From: Fulvivirga ulvae | Lineage (GTDB): Bacteria > Bacteroidota > Bacteroidia > Cytophagales > Cyclobacteriaceae | Reading direction: 5' to 3' | Assembly (NCBI RefSeq): GCF_021389975.1 | Contig: NZ_CP089981.1 | Coordinates: forward strand, 4,303,501-4,367,500 | DNA: 64,000 bases | In this document: positions 1 through 8,613 of the stretch, piece by piece | How positions within the stretch are numbered: position 1 is the stretch's first letter | Layout: each line of letters starts with the position of its first letter | The notes under the pieces: model-generated | What the model was told of the DNA's origin: nothing | Seen by the model: only the letters and a program-made list of their open reading frames with translations | Database searches by the model: none | Made by a program: the position numbers and the translations under genes

Positions 1-854
1 TCTCCCTGGGGAATGGGCTTTCCCGGGTGGCATATAGAATGTACGGCTATGAGCAGTAAATACCTTGGCCTGCCATTTGACATACACGGTGGTGGTATGG
101 ATTTAAAATTTCCACATCACGAGGCAGAGGTAGCTCAAAGCTTTGCAGCCTTTGGCTGCCCTCCTGTCAACTACTGGATGCATAACAACATGATGACGCT
201 GGAAGGGCAAAAGATGGCTAAATCCAAAGGGAATTTCATTTCTCTTCACAACTGTTTAGCGGTGAGCATCCACTACTGGAAAAAGCTTACAGTCCTATGT
301 CGGTGAGGTTCCTGATGTTGCAGGCACACTATGGAAGCACTATTGATTTTTCCAACCAGGCTCTGCAATCAGCAGAAACGGCTTGTCTAAAACTGATCAA
401 TGGTTTGAAAATAGTTAATGACCTGCCCGATAGATCAGCCGACATAGCTGATGAGGAACTATCTTCTTCAATTATTCAAATTTGTGAGACTTGTTACGTC
501 AAAATGAATGACGATTTCAATACAGCCGAAACCATAGCCTGCCTGTTTGAATTATACGCAATAGTTCAAAAAATAAATAATCCTCTAAAGCCAAAGGCTG
601 TTTCGGAAGAGGCCCTAATAACCCTCAAAAAGACCTATCCGGGTTTTCTCACTGAAGTGCTGGGTATACTACCGGCAGAAGAGAAGAACAACACTATTTT
701 GCCGGAGGTGATGGACATACTTCTGGACATCCGGCAACAGGCCAGAGAAGAAAAGAACTTTGCCCTTTCCGACAGGATTCGAGACAGGTTGGAATCCATT
801 GGACTTCACATACAAGACGGGAACTCAGGTACTAAATACAAAATTGGGCTATGA
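1..854 (+). CDS. cysS: Cysteinyl-tRNA synthetase, C-terminal part, with an apparent -1 base frameshift
   Basis: This enzyme charges tRNA-Cys with cysteine in the cytoplasm. The start lies left of the window. The visible part begins in frame with SPWGMGFPGWHIEC, which carries the zinc-binding His and Cys, followed by HGGGMDLKFPHHEAE and the KMSKS-type motif KMAKSKGNF. The frame then breaks near 252-255. Reading on in the first frame gives nonsense that ends at 304-306. Resuming at 255 (TTT AGC GGT) gives FSGEHPLLEKAYSPMSVRF, the expected continuation with the 'AYSPM..RF.LQAHY' signature, and runs to the TGA at 852-854. One missing base (AAC-CTG-TTT read as AAC-TGTTT) would explain it. The enzyme is normally essential and single copy, so a sequencing or assembly error is the likeliest cause. 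A real lesion with a second copy elsewhere cannot be excluded. It overlaps the next gene by ATGA. Confidence 0.93.
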
Positions 855-1864
855 ATAATAATAAACAAAAGCCTGTAACCCTGCTTACCGGGTTTTTAGG
901 AGCAGGCAAAACAACATTACTCAACGCTTACCTTACACATCATCCTGATGTCCGTTTTGCTATCGTGGAAAATGAAATAGGGGAAGAAGGCATTGATGGC
1001 GAACTGGTGCTTCAGAGTGCAGACACCCTGGTAGAAATGAACAATGGTTGTATCTGTTGCACGCTCAATGATAATTTTTATGATATCCTTGACGATCTTT
1101 CATCAAGGGACTCAACATGGGACGAACTGCTCATAGAGGCTACCGGCATAGCGGACCCTGCAGGCATTGCCCTGCCTTTTTTGTCCAATCCGACCATAGC
1201 TCAAAATTTTAAGTTGCAGCGGGTCATTTGCCTGATAGATGTCTCTGTGATTGAGGATCAGCTCCGGGAGACAGAGGAAGCTGTTAAACAGATAGCCTTT
1301 AGCGATGTACTCTTGCTTAATAAGACCGACCAGGTGCAGCCGGAATACCTGAATGGTCTGCAGCAAATGCTCGAAAAAATTAACCCTATGGCGCAGGTCT
1401 TAAGAGGATGCATTGACAATTATCCTTTAGATGAGATATCTGCATTTGTCAGGGAACAGGATGAAGAAGAGTTGCCTGCTCATGGTCAGGGGCACCATCG
1501 CCATCATGAAGATCATCACCCTCATGATCATGATCACCATCATTGGCATAGCGATATCCATGCGATAAGTTTTACTTTTACCGAGCCTTTTGATGCTGAT
1601 GCCCTTGCCCACAGGCTCAATGTTTTCCTGCTGTTTCAATCCAGTAGTGTATATAGGGCTAAAGGTATTTTTTATGATCCGGAAGAGTCCCGTAAAGTTA
1701 TTGTACAGTCCGTGGGCAACTCTTTACTGATTAGCCCTGGCAAGGTGTGGAAGGAGGGAGAAGAAAAGGTAAGCCGTATGGTTTTTATTGGTAAAAAATT
1801 AATTCCGAAAGGGTTTGAAAAAATGCTCAGACAATGCATCAGGAAAACTTTACACACTCAATAG
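851..1864 (+). CDS. CobW/ZNG1-family GTP-dependent metal chaperone (G3E GTPase)
   Basis: This is a G3E-family P-loop GTPase that probably delivers a metal, usually zinc or cobalt, to client proteins in the cytoplasm. Visible features in order are the Walker A motif GFLGAGKT (residues 14-21), the ENE.GEEGID switch-like segment (about 40-49), the family's metal-binding GCICC motif (Cys 67, 69 and 70), an NKTD guanine-specificity motif near residue 157, a long histidine/aspartate-rich stretch at about 210-232, and the C-terminal CobW_C domain. Length (337 aa) is normal. The start codon overlaps the cysS stop (ATGA), suggesting translational coupling. CysS is itself a zinc enzyme, so the pairing is functionally plausible but unproven. 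Family assignment is secure; the actual metal and client are not visible. Confidence 0.9.
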   Translation: MNNNKQKPVTLLTGFLGAGKTTLLNAYLTHHPDVRFAIVENEIGEEGIDGELVLQSADTLVEMNNGCICCTLNDNFYDILDDLSSRDSTWDELLIEATGIADPAGIALPFLSNPTIAQNFKLQRVICLIDVSVIEDQLRETEEAVKQIAFSDVLLLNKTDQVQPEYLNGLQQMLEKINPMAQVLRGCIDNYPLDEISAFVREQDEEELPAHGQGHHRHHEDHHPHDHDHHHWHSDIHAISFTFTEPFDADALAHRLNVFLLFQSSSVYRAKGIFYDPEESRKVIVQSVGNSLLISPGKVWKEGEEKVSRMVFIGKKLIPKGFEKMLRQCIRKTLHTQ

Positions 1865-2027
1865 TAGCAAGCGCTTAGGGTTTCATCAAATTGTTTTTCT
1901 TAAGCTTTGCCTTGTCATCCATTGTAAGTAATTCAATTGTGAGGTTAAGAAAATTAACCTATAATTGCAACATTGTTGCGCTGTCTGTTTAAAGTAAATT
2001 AATTTTAAATTCATTATAATTTTCAAA

Positions 2028-2843
2028 ATGATACTACGAATAAAAAAAGCATCGAAAGTACCGGAATTCCTCATCATAGCTTCATTCATGTGCCTGCTGG
2101 CAGCCTGTACCGGTAAGCAAAAAGAAACCAGTGCAGGTGACCAGCCAGAGGAGCAAGAACAGCAGGAAATAACTCTGACAAAGGTGAGCGGATCACCAGA
2201 ATATCAGGATGCTTCCCTGAGCATGAACCAACCAGTTGCCGGTGCTGTATCCGGTACAGAAGTACAATTTGAATTTGAGGTGGAAAATTACCAGTTGGGT
2301 GAGCAGACAGAGGATGCAGCTACAAAGGGCCTCGCCAATTCCGGTAAGGGACAGCATATACATTTAATCGTTGACAACGGCCCGTATTCAGCCCATTATG
2401 AGCCTTCTTTTACTAAAGCCTTTGAGCCCGGCAACCATGTGATCCTGGCTTTTTTGTCGCGTTCTTACCACGAGTCGGTGAAAAATCCGGATGCCTTTGT
2501 GGTTCAGCAGGTAACTGTAGGGGAGGATACTACCACCGCAAAGATTGACCTATCAGCTCAGCATATGTTTTACAGCCGTCCCAAAGGTGTTTATGAAGGT
2601 GGCGACACAGATAAGCTTCTTCTTGATTTTTATCTGCTAAATACTACACTTTCTCCCGAAGGAAATAAGGTAAGAGCTACTGTTAACGGGAAAGAATTTA
2701 TGATTGACGAATGGGCACCCTATCAGTTGGAAGGATTGCCATTAGGAGAAGTAACCGTAAAACTTGAACTGCTGGATGGAAATGGACAACTGATTCCAAG
2801 CCCGTTTAATCCTGTAGAGCGGACGGTGACCTTGAAAGAGTAA
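2028..2843 (+). CDS. Conserved Bacteroidota lipoprotein (similar proteins are often named phosphopeptide-binding protein)
   Basis: The N-terminus has a basic stretch, a hydrophobic core and a lipobox LAAC with the lipid-accepting cysteine at residue 27, so the product is a predicted lipoprotein. It is followed by a charged Glu/Gln-rich linker (about 32-48). The rest is predicted to be beta-rich, with a GKGQHIHLIVDNGPY segment and a repeated 'GNHVILAFLSRSYHES' type motif seen in small periplasmic beta proteins. No catalytic motif is recognised. I recall related Bacteroidota proteins carrying the label phosphopeptide-binding, but nothing in the sequence shows that activity. The ATG at 2028 is the only start that keeps the whole signal peptide. 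The gene is monocistronic with an inverted repeat downstream. Confidence 0.75.
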   Translation: MILRIKKASKVPEFLIIASFMCLLAACTGKQKETSAGDQPEEQEQQEITLTKVSGSPEYQDASLSMNQPVAGAVSGTEVQFEFEVENYQLGEQTEDAATKGLANSGKGQHIHLIVDNGPYSAHYEPSFTKAFEPGNHVILAFLSRSYHESVKNPDAFVVQQVTVGEDTTTAKIDLSAQHMFYSRPKGVYEGGDTDKLLLDFYLLNTTLSPEGNKVRATVNGKEFMIDEWAPYQLEGLPLGEVTVKLELLDGNGQLIPSPFNPVERTVTLKE

Positions 2844-2910
2844 CTGTTGCCCCCATGAATTTGGGAACAATCCCCGGGCTTAGGATAAGTATCGGGGCAA
2901 AATTTTTAAA

Positions 2911-2952
2911 GTGGATGTTTTGGTGAAGTTTCAGGCTTCACCACACGTCCAC
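2911..2952. terminator. Imperfect hairpin between convergent genes (candidate bidirectional terminator)
   Basis: GGTGAAG (2922-2928) pairs perfectly with CTTCACC (2936-2942) around a 7-nt loop. The stem continues imperfectly outward to GTGGA (2911-2915) and TCCAC (2948-2952). It sits between the stop of the lipoprotein gene and the stop of the minus-strand DinB-like gene. It is preceded by AATTTTTAAA, so it could serve both strands. A second weaker CCCCG/CGGGG pairing lies at about 2872-2897. Confidence 0.5.
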
Positions 2953-2970
2953 ACCTAATTAGAACTAACC

Positions 2971-3489
2971 TCATTTCACCACGCCAAGATATTCACGCCA
3001 TACCCCAACTTCATCACGGTACTGAAAGGCCATTACACGGCTCATCTGGTGAATATGGTTGAGGTCATGCACCACCCACGTAGCCAGTAAGTGCTTTAAG
3101 GTTACACCACCCAGAGCGGGGTGCCTTCCTTTTTTGTCAAGGTTCTCTGTAACAGGGAGTGAGCTTAATGTCCTGAGGTTTTCATGGCGAAGGTTTTCAA
3201 ATTCTGTAAGTAATTCTTCGAGAGACTTTCCTTTGCTGCTATTGAACTGGGCAAACCTGTCAAAAGGCTCGAAAGGTTTGTCCTCCCCACTCTCTATGAT
3301 CAGTCTTACACGGGGAATCCAGTCCGTTTTCTCACCGTGAATCAGGTGCCCTACAATGTCAAATGCACTCCAGGTATCTTCACCTTCGTTTTTGTGTGTC
3401 CAGTCAGCAGGCAAATCCTGCAGCCACGCTTTCAGGATAAGGGGAGTTCTGGAAAGTAGTATGGTAGATTGCTTCAGGTTAAATTCCAT
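2971..3489 (-). CDS. DinB/YfiT-like four-helix-bundle putative metalloenzyme
   Basis: The protein (172 aa) has the DinB superfamily layout: a helical bundle with three widely spaced metal-ligand histidines. The first is in the WSAFDIVGHLIHGE segment (about residues 41-54), and the HDLNHIHQ segment (about 141-148) supplies the other two in the HxxxH arrangement. Some family members are thiol-dependent (bacillithiol/mycothiol) transferases, others have no known substrate. It stands alone and is convergent with the preceding lipoprotein gene. Fold assignment is good; the reaction is not predictable. Confidence 0.8.
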   Translation of the reverse strand: MEFNLKQSTILLSRTPLILKAWLQDLPADWTHKNEGEDTWSAFDIVGHLIHGEKTDWIPRVRLIIESGEDKPFEPFDRFAQFNSSKGKSLEELLTEFENLRHENLRTLSSLPVTENLDKKGRHPALGGVTLKHLLATWVVHDLNHIHQMSRVMAFQYRDEVGVWREYLGVVK

Positions 3490-3606
3490 TGGGTTATGCT
3501 ATGTTACAGTTCATCATACGGATTCTACAACCGGGTAGTTATTTTTTGATACAGACCTTTGTGACATGCATTTTTACATCATGTTTAACACAAAAATCAA
3601 GATGCC

Positions 3607-4035
3607 ATGAACAGATTTATTTTAGTATTTTTAGTTGTTTTTATCAGTGCAGTAAACCTTAAAGCACAGAAGGATGAGCAAAAACTGGCAAATCTAACGG
3701 TCAGGATCGAAGGCAAAATTTCATCAACCGGTAAGCTCCAGTTGAAACTGTATGACTCAGAAAGTGAATGGCTGGAGAAAGGAATTAGAACATTATATAT
3801 AGACCTGGCCAATGATGACAACCGTACATTTCATATTGAAGGTCTTCCGGCAGGCACTTATGCGGTAGCAGTGATCCACGATAAAAACAATAATGGTGAA
3901 CTGGATATGGGTATGATGGGCCCAACCGAAAAGTATGGTTTTTCAAACAATGCCAAAAATATGTTTGGTCCGGCTCCATATAGTGATGCATCCCTGGAAT
4001 TAGAAAATGATACTACAATCACAATCAAATTATAA
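3607..4035 (+). CDS. DUF2141 secreted protein
   Basis: A signal peptide is visible (hydrophobic residues 4-16 ending in LKAQ), followed by a beta-rich domain of about 115 aa with the DUF2141 hallmarks: 'G.L...LYDS...WLEKGI', 'LPAGTYAVAVIHDKNNNGELD' and 'EKYGFSNNAK'. The DKNNNGELD run resembles a calcium-binding loop. Function of the family is unknown; it is common in Bacteroidota and Proteobacteria. It is only 2 bp upstream of the next gene and is probably co-transcribed with it. Confidence 0.85.
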   Translation: MNRFILVFLVVFISAVNLKAQKDEQKLANLTVRIEGKISSTGKLQLKLYDSESEWLEKGIRTLYIDLANDDNRTFHIEGLPAGTYAVAVIHDKNNNGELDMGMMGPTEKYGFSNNAKNMFGPAPYSDASLELENDTTITIKL

Positions 4036-4037
4036 AG

Positions 4038-4727
4038 ATGGAAACGGTTATATACTGCATATTGCTGGTGCATATTCTTGCAGGAGGGGTGGCTTTACTC
4101 GCAGCCCCTGTTGCCATGGTGGTAAGTAAAGGAGGGAAAGCCCACCGCAAATGGGGCAAAATTTACTTTTGGTCTATGACAGGGGTTTTTGTTACCGCAT
4201 TGGTGCTCTCAGTTTTTAAGTGGATTCCCTTTTTGCTGATGATTGCGGTGTTCAGTTATTATTGGGTGGTAAGCGGCTATCGCTGGCTTTATCTGAAAAA
4301 GCTGGGATACGGCAAAGCACCAGGCGCACCAGATTGGGTAGCTCTTAGTGTTGCCTTGGTTTTTAACCTCGTATTCACAATTTGGGGTATAATACAGGTC
4401 GCAAATGGAAGTCTGGGCTTCTATGCATACCTTGCCATAGGCTTTGGCTTTGGAGGTTTGGTAATAGTCTCCGGTAACTTACGCCGTTTCCTGAACAATA
4501 AAGACAAAAATGCATGGTTGTTTGAACATATAGGAAGCATGCTGGGAAGCTATATTGCGGCAGTCACGGCATTTTCATCCCAGGTATTCTCATTTATGCC
4601 CGGCCTGTTGCAGTGGATCTGGCCGTCAATTGTGGGCGCCCCTGTGATCGCTTATACCATTTACAAATACAAAAAGAAGATCAACAGGAATCGTAAGATC
4701 GAAGATTTGGTAACCGTTAAAAGCTGA
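4038..4727 (+). CDS. Multi-pass membrane protein, DUF2306-like
   Basis: This is a 229-aa protein with about seven predicted hydrophobic segments. The N-terminal pattern H-I-L-A-G-G ... P ... S K G G K A H R K W G K I Y resembles DUF2306-type membrane proteins, in which a histidine in helix 1 and an HR.GK.Y loop are conserved. No enzyme motif is recognised. It follows the DUF2141 gene by 2 bp and precedes the LytS/LytTR pair, so it may belong to the same transcript. The role is unknown. Confidence 0.65.
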   Translation: METVIYCILLVHILAGGVALLAAPVAMVVSKGGKAHRKWGKIYFWSMTGVFVTALVLSVFKWIPFLLMIAVFSYYWVVSGYRWLYLKKLGYGKAPGAPDWVALSVALVFNLVFTIWGIIQVANGSLGFYAYLAIGFGFGGLVIVSGNLRRFLNNKDKNAWLFEHIGSMLGSYIAAVTAFSSQVFSFMPGLLQWIWPSIVGAPVIAYTIYKYKKKINRNRKIEDLVTVKS

Positions 4728-4759
4728 GTCTTAAAATATTTTAATAATTTCACCTTCTT

Positions 4760-5782
4760 ATGATTGGCACACTTTCTAAAAAAGACTTTTGGGTTAAACA
4801 GGCAAAAAATATTGGCACCATTATTTTGGTAAGTATACCCTTTACCTATATAAGCTGTCCTAACTGCTTCAAAAGCCCTAAATATGTATGGTGGGCACTG
4901 GGAATAAATGCACTTTGCTGGATTATTTTATGGAAGGGAAATACGTTCGTTGCGGATTTTACAGACAAACACTACAGCTGGATTAAATACCCTGTAAAAA
5001 GGCTTTTGGTCAGTATTTTCGGTCATACGGCCTATACCTGCGTGGCTATTGTTTGCATTTTTTATGTAATGGAGGAATTTTTTGATATTTCAATGGGAAA
5101 TATATGGACTACCATCACTTATTCAATAGTATTTACTATGCTGATTTCCCTGGTGTTGTATAGTGTTTCTTTTTTAAAGTCGTGGCGGGAGCTGGCAGTG
5201 GAGAGCGAACGCATGAAGAAAGAAGTGATAAGCTCTAAATACGAGTCTCTGAAAAACCAGGTCAACCCGCATTTTTTATTTAACAGTCTTAACGCGCTTA
5301 CCAACCTTGTATATGAGGATCAGGACCAGGCAGCTAAATTTATTAAGAAGTTGTCTGATGTATACCGTTATGTACTGGAATCAAGGGATAAGGACCTGGT
5401 ACAGCTTGAGATGGAACTGAAGTTTGCCGAGTCTTATCTATTCCTGCAAAAGATCAGGTATGGAGACAGCCTTATGGTAGCAGAGCAAACCATGAAGGCT
5501 CAGGGATTTAAAATTCCTCCATTAAGTATTCAGATGTTGCTGGAAAACGCTATAAAACACAACATTATTTCGGATGATGAGCCGCTGCAAATAGAACTAT
5601 CTCAGGACGATGGTTACTTTTTTGTGATCAATAATCTTCAAAAAAAGAATATTATTAAAAGCGATTCGTCTGAGATGGGACTTGCAAATATTAAGGCAAG
5701 GTATTCTTTTTTTACTGAAAAGCCCGTTATAATAGATGATAGCAACCATAAATTTACTGTGGGTTTGCCTTTACTTAAATAA
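4760..5782 (+). CDS. LytS-type sensor histidine kinase (His_kinase / PF06580 family)
   Basis: About four transmembrane helices lie in residues 18-135, followed by a short coiled-coil linker and the characteristic phosphoacceptor segment NQVNPHFLFNSLNAL, with His171. The ATPase part has the N-box (LLENAIKHN, about 261-269) and a G-box-like MGLANIK segment near the end. Length (340 aa) is typical. It lies 2 bp upstream of a LytTR response regulator, its obvious partner. The signal is not visible; there is no separate extracellular sensor domain, only the membrane helices. Confidence 0.92.
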   Translation: MIGTLSKKDFWVKQAKNIGTIILVSIPFTYISCPNCFKSPKYVWWALGINALCWIILWKGNTFVADFTDKHYSWIKYPVKRLLVSIFGHTAYTCVAIVCIFYVMEEFFDISMGNIWTTITYSIVFTMLISLVLYSVSFLKSWRELAVESERMKKEVISSKYESLKNQVNPHFLFNSLNALTNLVYEDQDQAAKFIKKLSDVYRYVLESRDKDLVQLEMELKFAESYLFLQKIRYGDSLMVAEQTMKAQGFKIPPLSIQMLLENAIKHNIISDDEPLQIELSQDDGYFFVINNLQKKNIIKSDSSEMGLANIKARYSFFTEKPVIIDDSNHKFTVGLPLLK

Positions 5783-5784
5783 CC

Positions 5785-6543
5785 ATGGATATACTTATAA
5801 TTGAAGACGAGAAGCCTGCAGCAACGCGGCTGGAAAGATTGCTTAAAAGCTATAATGATCAGATCAACGTCCTTGATAAAATAGACTCTGTAAAAAAAGC
5901 AATAAAGTGGCTGCAATCAAATCAACCACAACTCATATTTATGGATATTCAACTGGCTGATGGCTTAAGCTTTGAAATATTTGAACATGTCGATATTCAG
6001 GCACCTGTTATATTTACTACTGCGTTTGACGAGTATGCCCTGAAGGCATTTAAAGTTAACAGTATCGATTATCTTTTGAAACCTATTGATGAGGATGAAC
6101 TTGATGCGGCTTTCAAAAAACTGGATCGTCTCGCCGGTAACCATCAGCCAAAAAGTAACACTTTGGACCAGATCAACCAGGCTATGGCTATGCTTACCAA
6201 TAAATACAAAAGCAGGTTTGTCATCAAGGTAGGTGAGCACATCAAATCAATTGCTGTAAATGATATTCAATATTTCTTCAGCAGAGATAAGGCCTCTTTT
6301 TGTTGTGCAGATGAAGGGAAGAATTATCTGCTGGACTACTCTATCGAACAGATTGAAGGTATGTTGGATCCTGAAAAGTTCTACAGGATAAATCGTAAAT
6401 ATTTAGTGTCATTAAAAGCAATTGAAGATATCATCAGCTACTCCAACAGCCGGCTTAGGATTGTACTGAAGCACTGCTCTGATAAAGATGTGGTCGTGAG
6501 CCGTGAAAGGGTAAATGACTTCAAAGGCTGGCTGGACCGGTAG
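5785..6543 (+). CDS. LytTR-family response regulator
   Basis: An N-terminal receiver domain (about 1-120) has the acidic pocket IIEDE and phosphoacceptor Asp54 in IFMDIQLADG, then TTAFDEYALKAF and the conserved Lys in YLLKPI. A linker leads to a C-terminal LytTR DNA-binding domain (about 150-250) with the FVIKVGEHIKSIAV and FYRINRKYLVSL hallmarks. It is translated with the LytS kinase just upstream (2-bp gap). Targets are unknown; LytTR sites were not located with confidence here. Confidence 0.93.
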   Translation: MDILIIEDEKPAATRLERLLKSYNDQINVLDKIDSVKKAIKWLQSNQPQLIFMDIQLADGLSFEIFEHVDIQAPVIFTTAFDEYALKAFKVNSIDYLLKPIDEDELDAAFKKLDRLAGNHQPKSNTLDQINQAMAMLTNKYKSRFVIKVGEHIKSIAVNDIQYFFSRDKASFCCADEGKNYLLDYSIEQIEGMLDPEKFYRINRKYLVSLKAIEDIISYSNSRLRIVLKHCSDKDVVVSRERVNDFKGWLDR

Positions 6544-6632
6544 CTTACCTCGTATCCGACAATTTGTGCTTCCCCCAGGAATAACTAAATAAATTATCAG
6601 CTATATTTGGTTTTTGGGTTTTCTTGACGTTT

Positions 6633-7424
6633 ATGGAAAAAATGGCTTTATCACATTGTATTAACTGCTCCGCGGAAGTAAATGCTACCTATTGCTGTCA
6701 TTGCGGTCAAAAAGTAGATGTTAACCGGCTAAAGTGGAAGGTGCTACTTTCCGAATTAAACCAAAGGGTTTTAGGGCTTGATAACAGGTTTGCACGGACA
6801 ATAAAGGATTTAACCGTGAGGCCGGGAAAGGTGGTCAGGTCTTTTATCGACGGCAATCGTGTTAAGTACATCAATCCTGTAGGTTACCTGTTTATTCTGA
6901 GTACAGTTTATGTGCTGTTCATATCTATCCTTAATATAGATATGGTAGAGTTTACAAAGGATATTGGAGGTATGTTTCAGAACGAAAAATCTCAGGAGAT
7001 TGAAGCTGAAGGTTTTCAAAGGATGTTAATGGGAAATATGAAGATAATGTCATTTACTCTGATCCCCTTTTTTGCTATGGCTGCATACGTTGTTTTTAGG
7101 AAAAAAGGATATAATCTTCTGGAAACATCCGTTTTGGTTTTTTATACCCATGCACATCCGTTAGTACTATCTTTTATAGCACTTTTTGTGTACAAGTTTT
7201 CAGGAGTGTCAGGTAATAACTACATCTTTCCCGTTACAATTTTATATTTTGCTTTTGCCTGCTCCGGTTTTTATCAGGGCAATAAGGTGTTAAATTTTAC
7301 AAAGGGACTATTGAGTTACCTGTTGGGGTTTTTATTCTTTGGCTTTGTCATATTTATCTTTGTCATTTTATTAGCAGCAATAGATATGGAATCCTTTGAA
7401 TCCTTATTCCCAAGGAAACATTAA
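6633..7424 (+). CDS. DUF3667 membrane protein with zinc-ribbon-like N-terminus
   Basis: Near the N-terminus are two CxxC pairs (CINC and CCHC) that form a likely zinc ribbon. They are followed by the DUF3667 signature 'TVRPGKVVRSFIDGNRVKYINPVGYLF' and about five hydrophobic segments. The ATG at 6633 is preferred over a TTG three codons upstream; an ATG at 6642 is also possible. The family is nearly confined to Bacteroidota and has no known function. It lies downstream of a LytTR system, which may or may not control it. Confidence 0.85.
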   Translation: MEKMALSHCINCSAEVNATYCCHCGQKVDVNRLKWKVLLSELNQRVLGLDNRFARTIKDLTVRPGKVVRSFIDGNRVKYINPVGYLFILSTVYVLFISILNIDMVEFTKDIGGMFQNEKSQEIEAEGFQRMLMGNMKIMSFTLIPFFAMAAYVVFRKKGYNLLETSVLVFYTHAHPLVLSFIALFVYKFSGVSGNNYIFPVTILYFAFACSGFYQGNKVLNFTKGLLSYLLGFLFFGFVIFIFVILLAAIDMESFESLFPRKH

Positions 7425-7430
7425 CTTAAG

Positions 7431-8012
7431 TTACAGGTCATCGTGCAACTGTTTCAGACGTTGTAGCTCTTTGCCATACATGGCTTTAGTAATGAAATGT
7501 GTTAATACAAGAACCAAAATGCCAATTCCAGAAGCTACCACTAAAACATAGAGTGGGTCATTGAGTGAGTAATAACCTGTTTTGTAAAAATTTGTATTGG
7601 CCTCATAAAGTACAAACAAACTTACAGCAACAAGTGGAGTCAATACTTTGTAAAGCAATAAATAGAGAGATACCTTTTTTGTAATTCTGGAAATGGCTTC
7701 TTTAATGCTATTTTTATTAAGGTTGATTTTATTGAAAGTCAAATACTTTATTCGGTAATGCAGCCCCAGGAGAATAGCTACCAGCAGAAGTTCCCCGCTG
7801 ATTATATACCTGCTTTTAAGCCCCAGGATGAAAGTTATTGTCATCAGCCCGGCTGTTGCCAGGACCATTAAAACAGCATCAGTTAGCATTGAGCGGTTAA
7901 TGCCCTGAAGTGATCGTCTGGTTTTGATCTCAAAGATGCTGTCAAGTTCCTTTCTGTTATAATGAACCGGGGCTGTGTTTTTCCAGGTCTCTTTTAGTTC
8001 GTCTAGTTCCAT
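7431..8012 (-). CDS. Four-helix membrane protein, probable anti-sigma partner of the adjacent ECF factor
   Basis: The N-terminus MELDELKETWKN resembles the short cytoplasmic segment of small Bacteroidota anti-sigma-like proteins. Four hydrophobic helices follow (about residues 45-65, 72-90, 115-135 and 150-172). The start codon overlaps the sigma factor stop by a single base (8012), so the pair is translationally coupled, which is the usual arrangement for a sigma factor and its membrane inhibitor. No zinc-binding HxxxCxxC motif is present. The anti-sigma role is inferred from position only. Confidence 0.65.
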   Translation of the reverse strand: MELDELKETWKNTAPVHYNRKELDSIFEIKTRRSLQGINRSMLTDAVLMVLATAGLMTITFILGLKSRYIISGELLLVAILLGLHYRIKYLTFNKINLNKNSIKEAISRITKKVSLYLLLYKVLTPLVAVSLFVLYEANTNFYKTGYYSLNDPLYVLVVASGIGILVLVLTHFITKAMYGKELQRLKQLHDDL

Positions 8013-8491
8013 TATCTTGTTACCAGTATTTCTTTTAATTTCTTCTTTATTCTGTTGAGTCTTACACCTACATTAGTTTCCGTTAAACCCATAATATCAG
8101 CAATCTCTTTGTATGGTTTTTCGTCAAGGTAGAGTATCACGAGGGCTTTATCCGTTTCCGATAGTGTCTCTATAGCCATGCGGAGGTTTTCGTAGCGGTA
8201 AGGGTCCTGGTTTTCATAGTACTCGTAAGCGGTGCTGTCAATTCCCTCACTGATAATCCTCTGTTTCTTTTTGCGTCTGGATATAGCGGTGTATAAAGCC
8301 ACCCGGTACATCCAGGTAGTAAGCTTTGAGTCTCCCTTAAACCTGGGGTATGCCTGCCACAGTTGCAGAAGAACCTCCTGAAAAAGATCCTCATGATCAT
8401 CCTTATTATCGGTATACATTCTACATACCTTATGTACAATGTTTTGATGCTGATCTATCTGATCCAAAAACTCTTTTTCTTCAGGCTTCAC
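8012..8491 (-). CDS. ECF-type RNA polymerase sigma factor
   Basis: The 159-aa length fits. Region 2 is visible at about 20-85 (VHKVCRMYTDNKDDHEDLFQEVLLQLW ... TTWMYRVALYTAI). Region 4 is at about 105-155 (LSETDKALVILYLDEKPYKEIADIMGLTETNVGVRLNRIKKKLKE) with its helix-turn-helix. Start is GTG at 8491; no ATG is available upstream in frame. The following membrane gene is its likely inhibitor. ECF factors of this family redirect polymerase to stress or envelope genes. Confidence 0.92.
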   Translation of the reverse strand: MKPEEKEFLDQIDQHQNIVHKVCRMYTDNKDDHEDLFQEVLLQLWQAYPRFKGDSKLTTWMYRVALYTAISRRKKKQRIISEGIDSTAYEYYENQDPYRYENLRMAIETLSETDKALVILYLDEKPYKEIADIMGLTETNVGVRLNRIKKKLKEILVTR

Positions 8492-8613
8492 CTTAATTAC
8501 AACTATTCCTAATTTTATAGTGTCATAAAAGAACTATTTCTTACAAAAAAGTGCTAAATTATTCCACGGCTAAGGGAGCACCACTTAGCACGAATTTTGA
8601 AGTAAAAATTTTT

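Noticed and set aside
8545..8567. GTG...ATTCCAC-like sequence before the secreted protein at 8614
   Set aside because: The arms are spaced wrongly (17 nt) and no sigma-54-like element follows.
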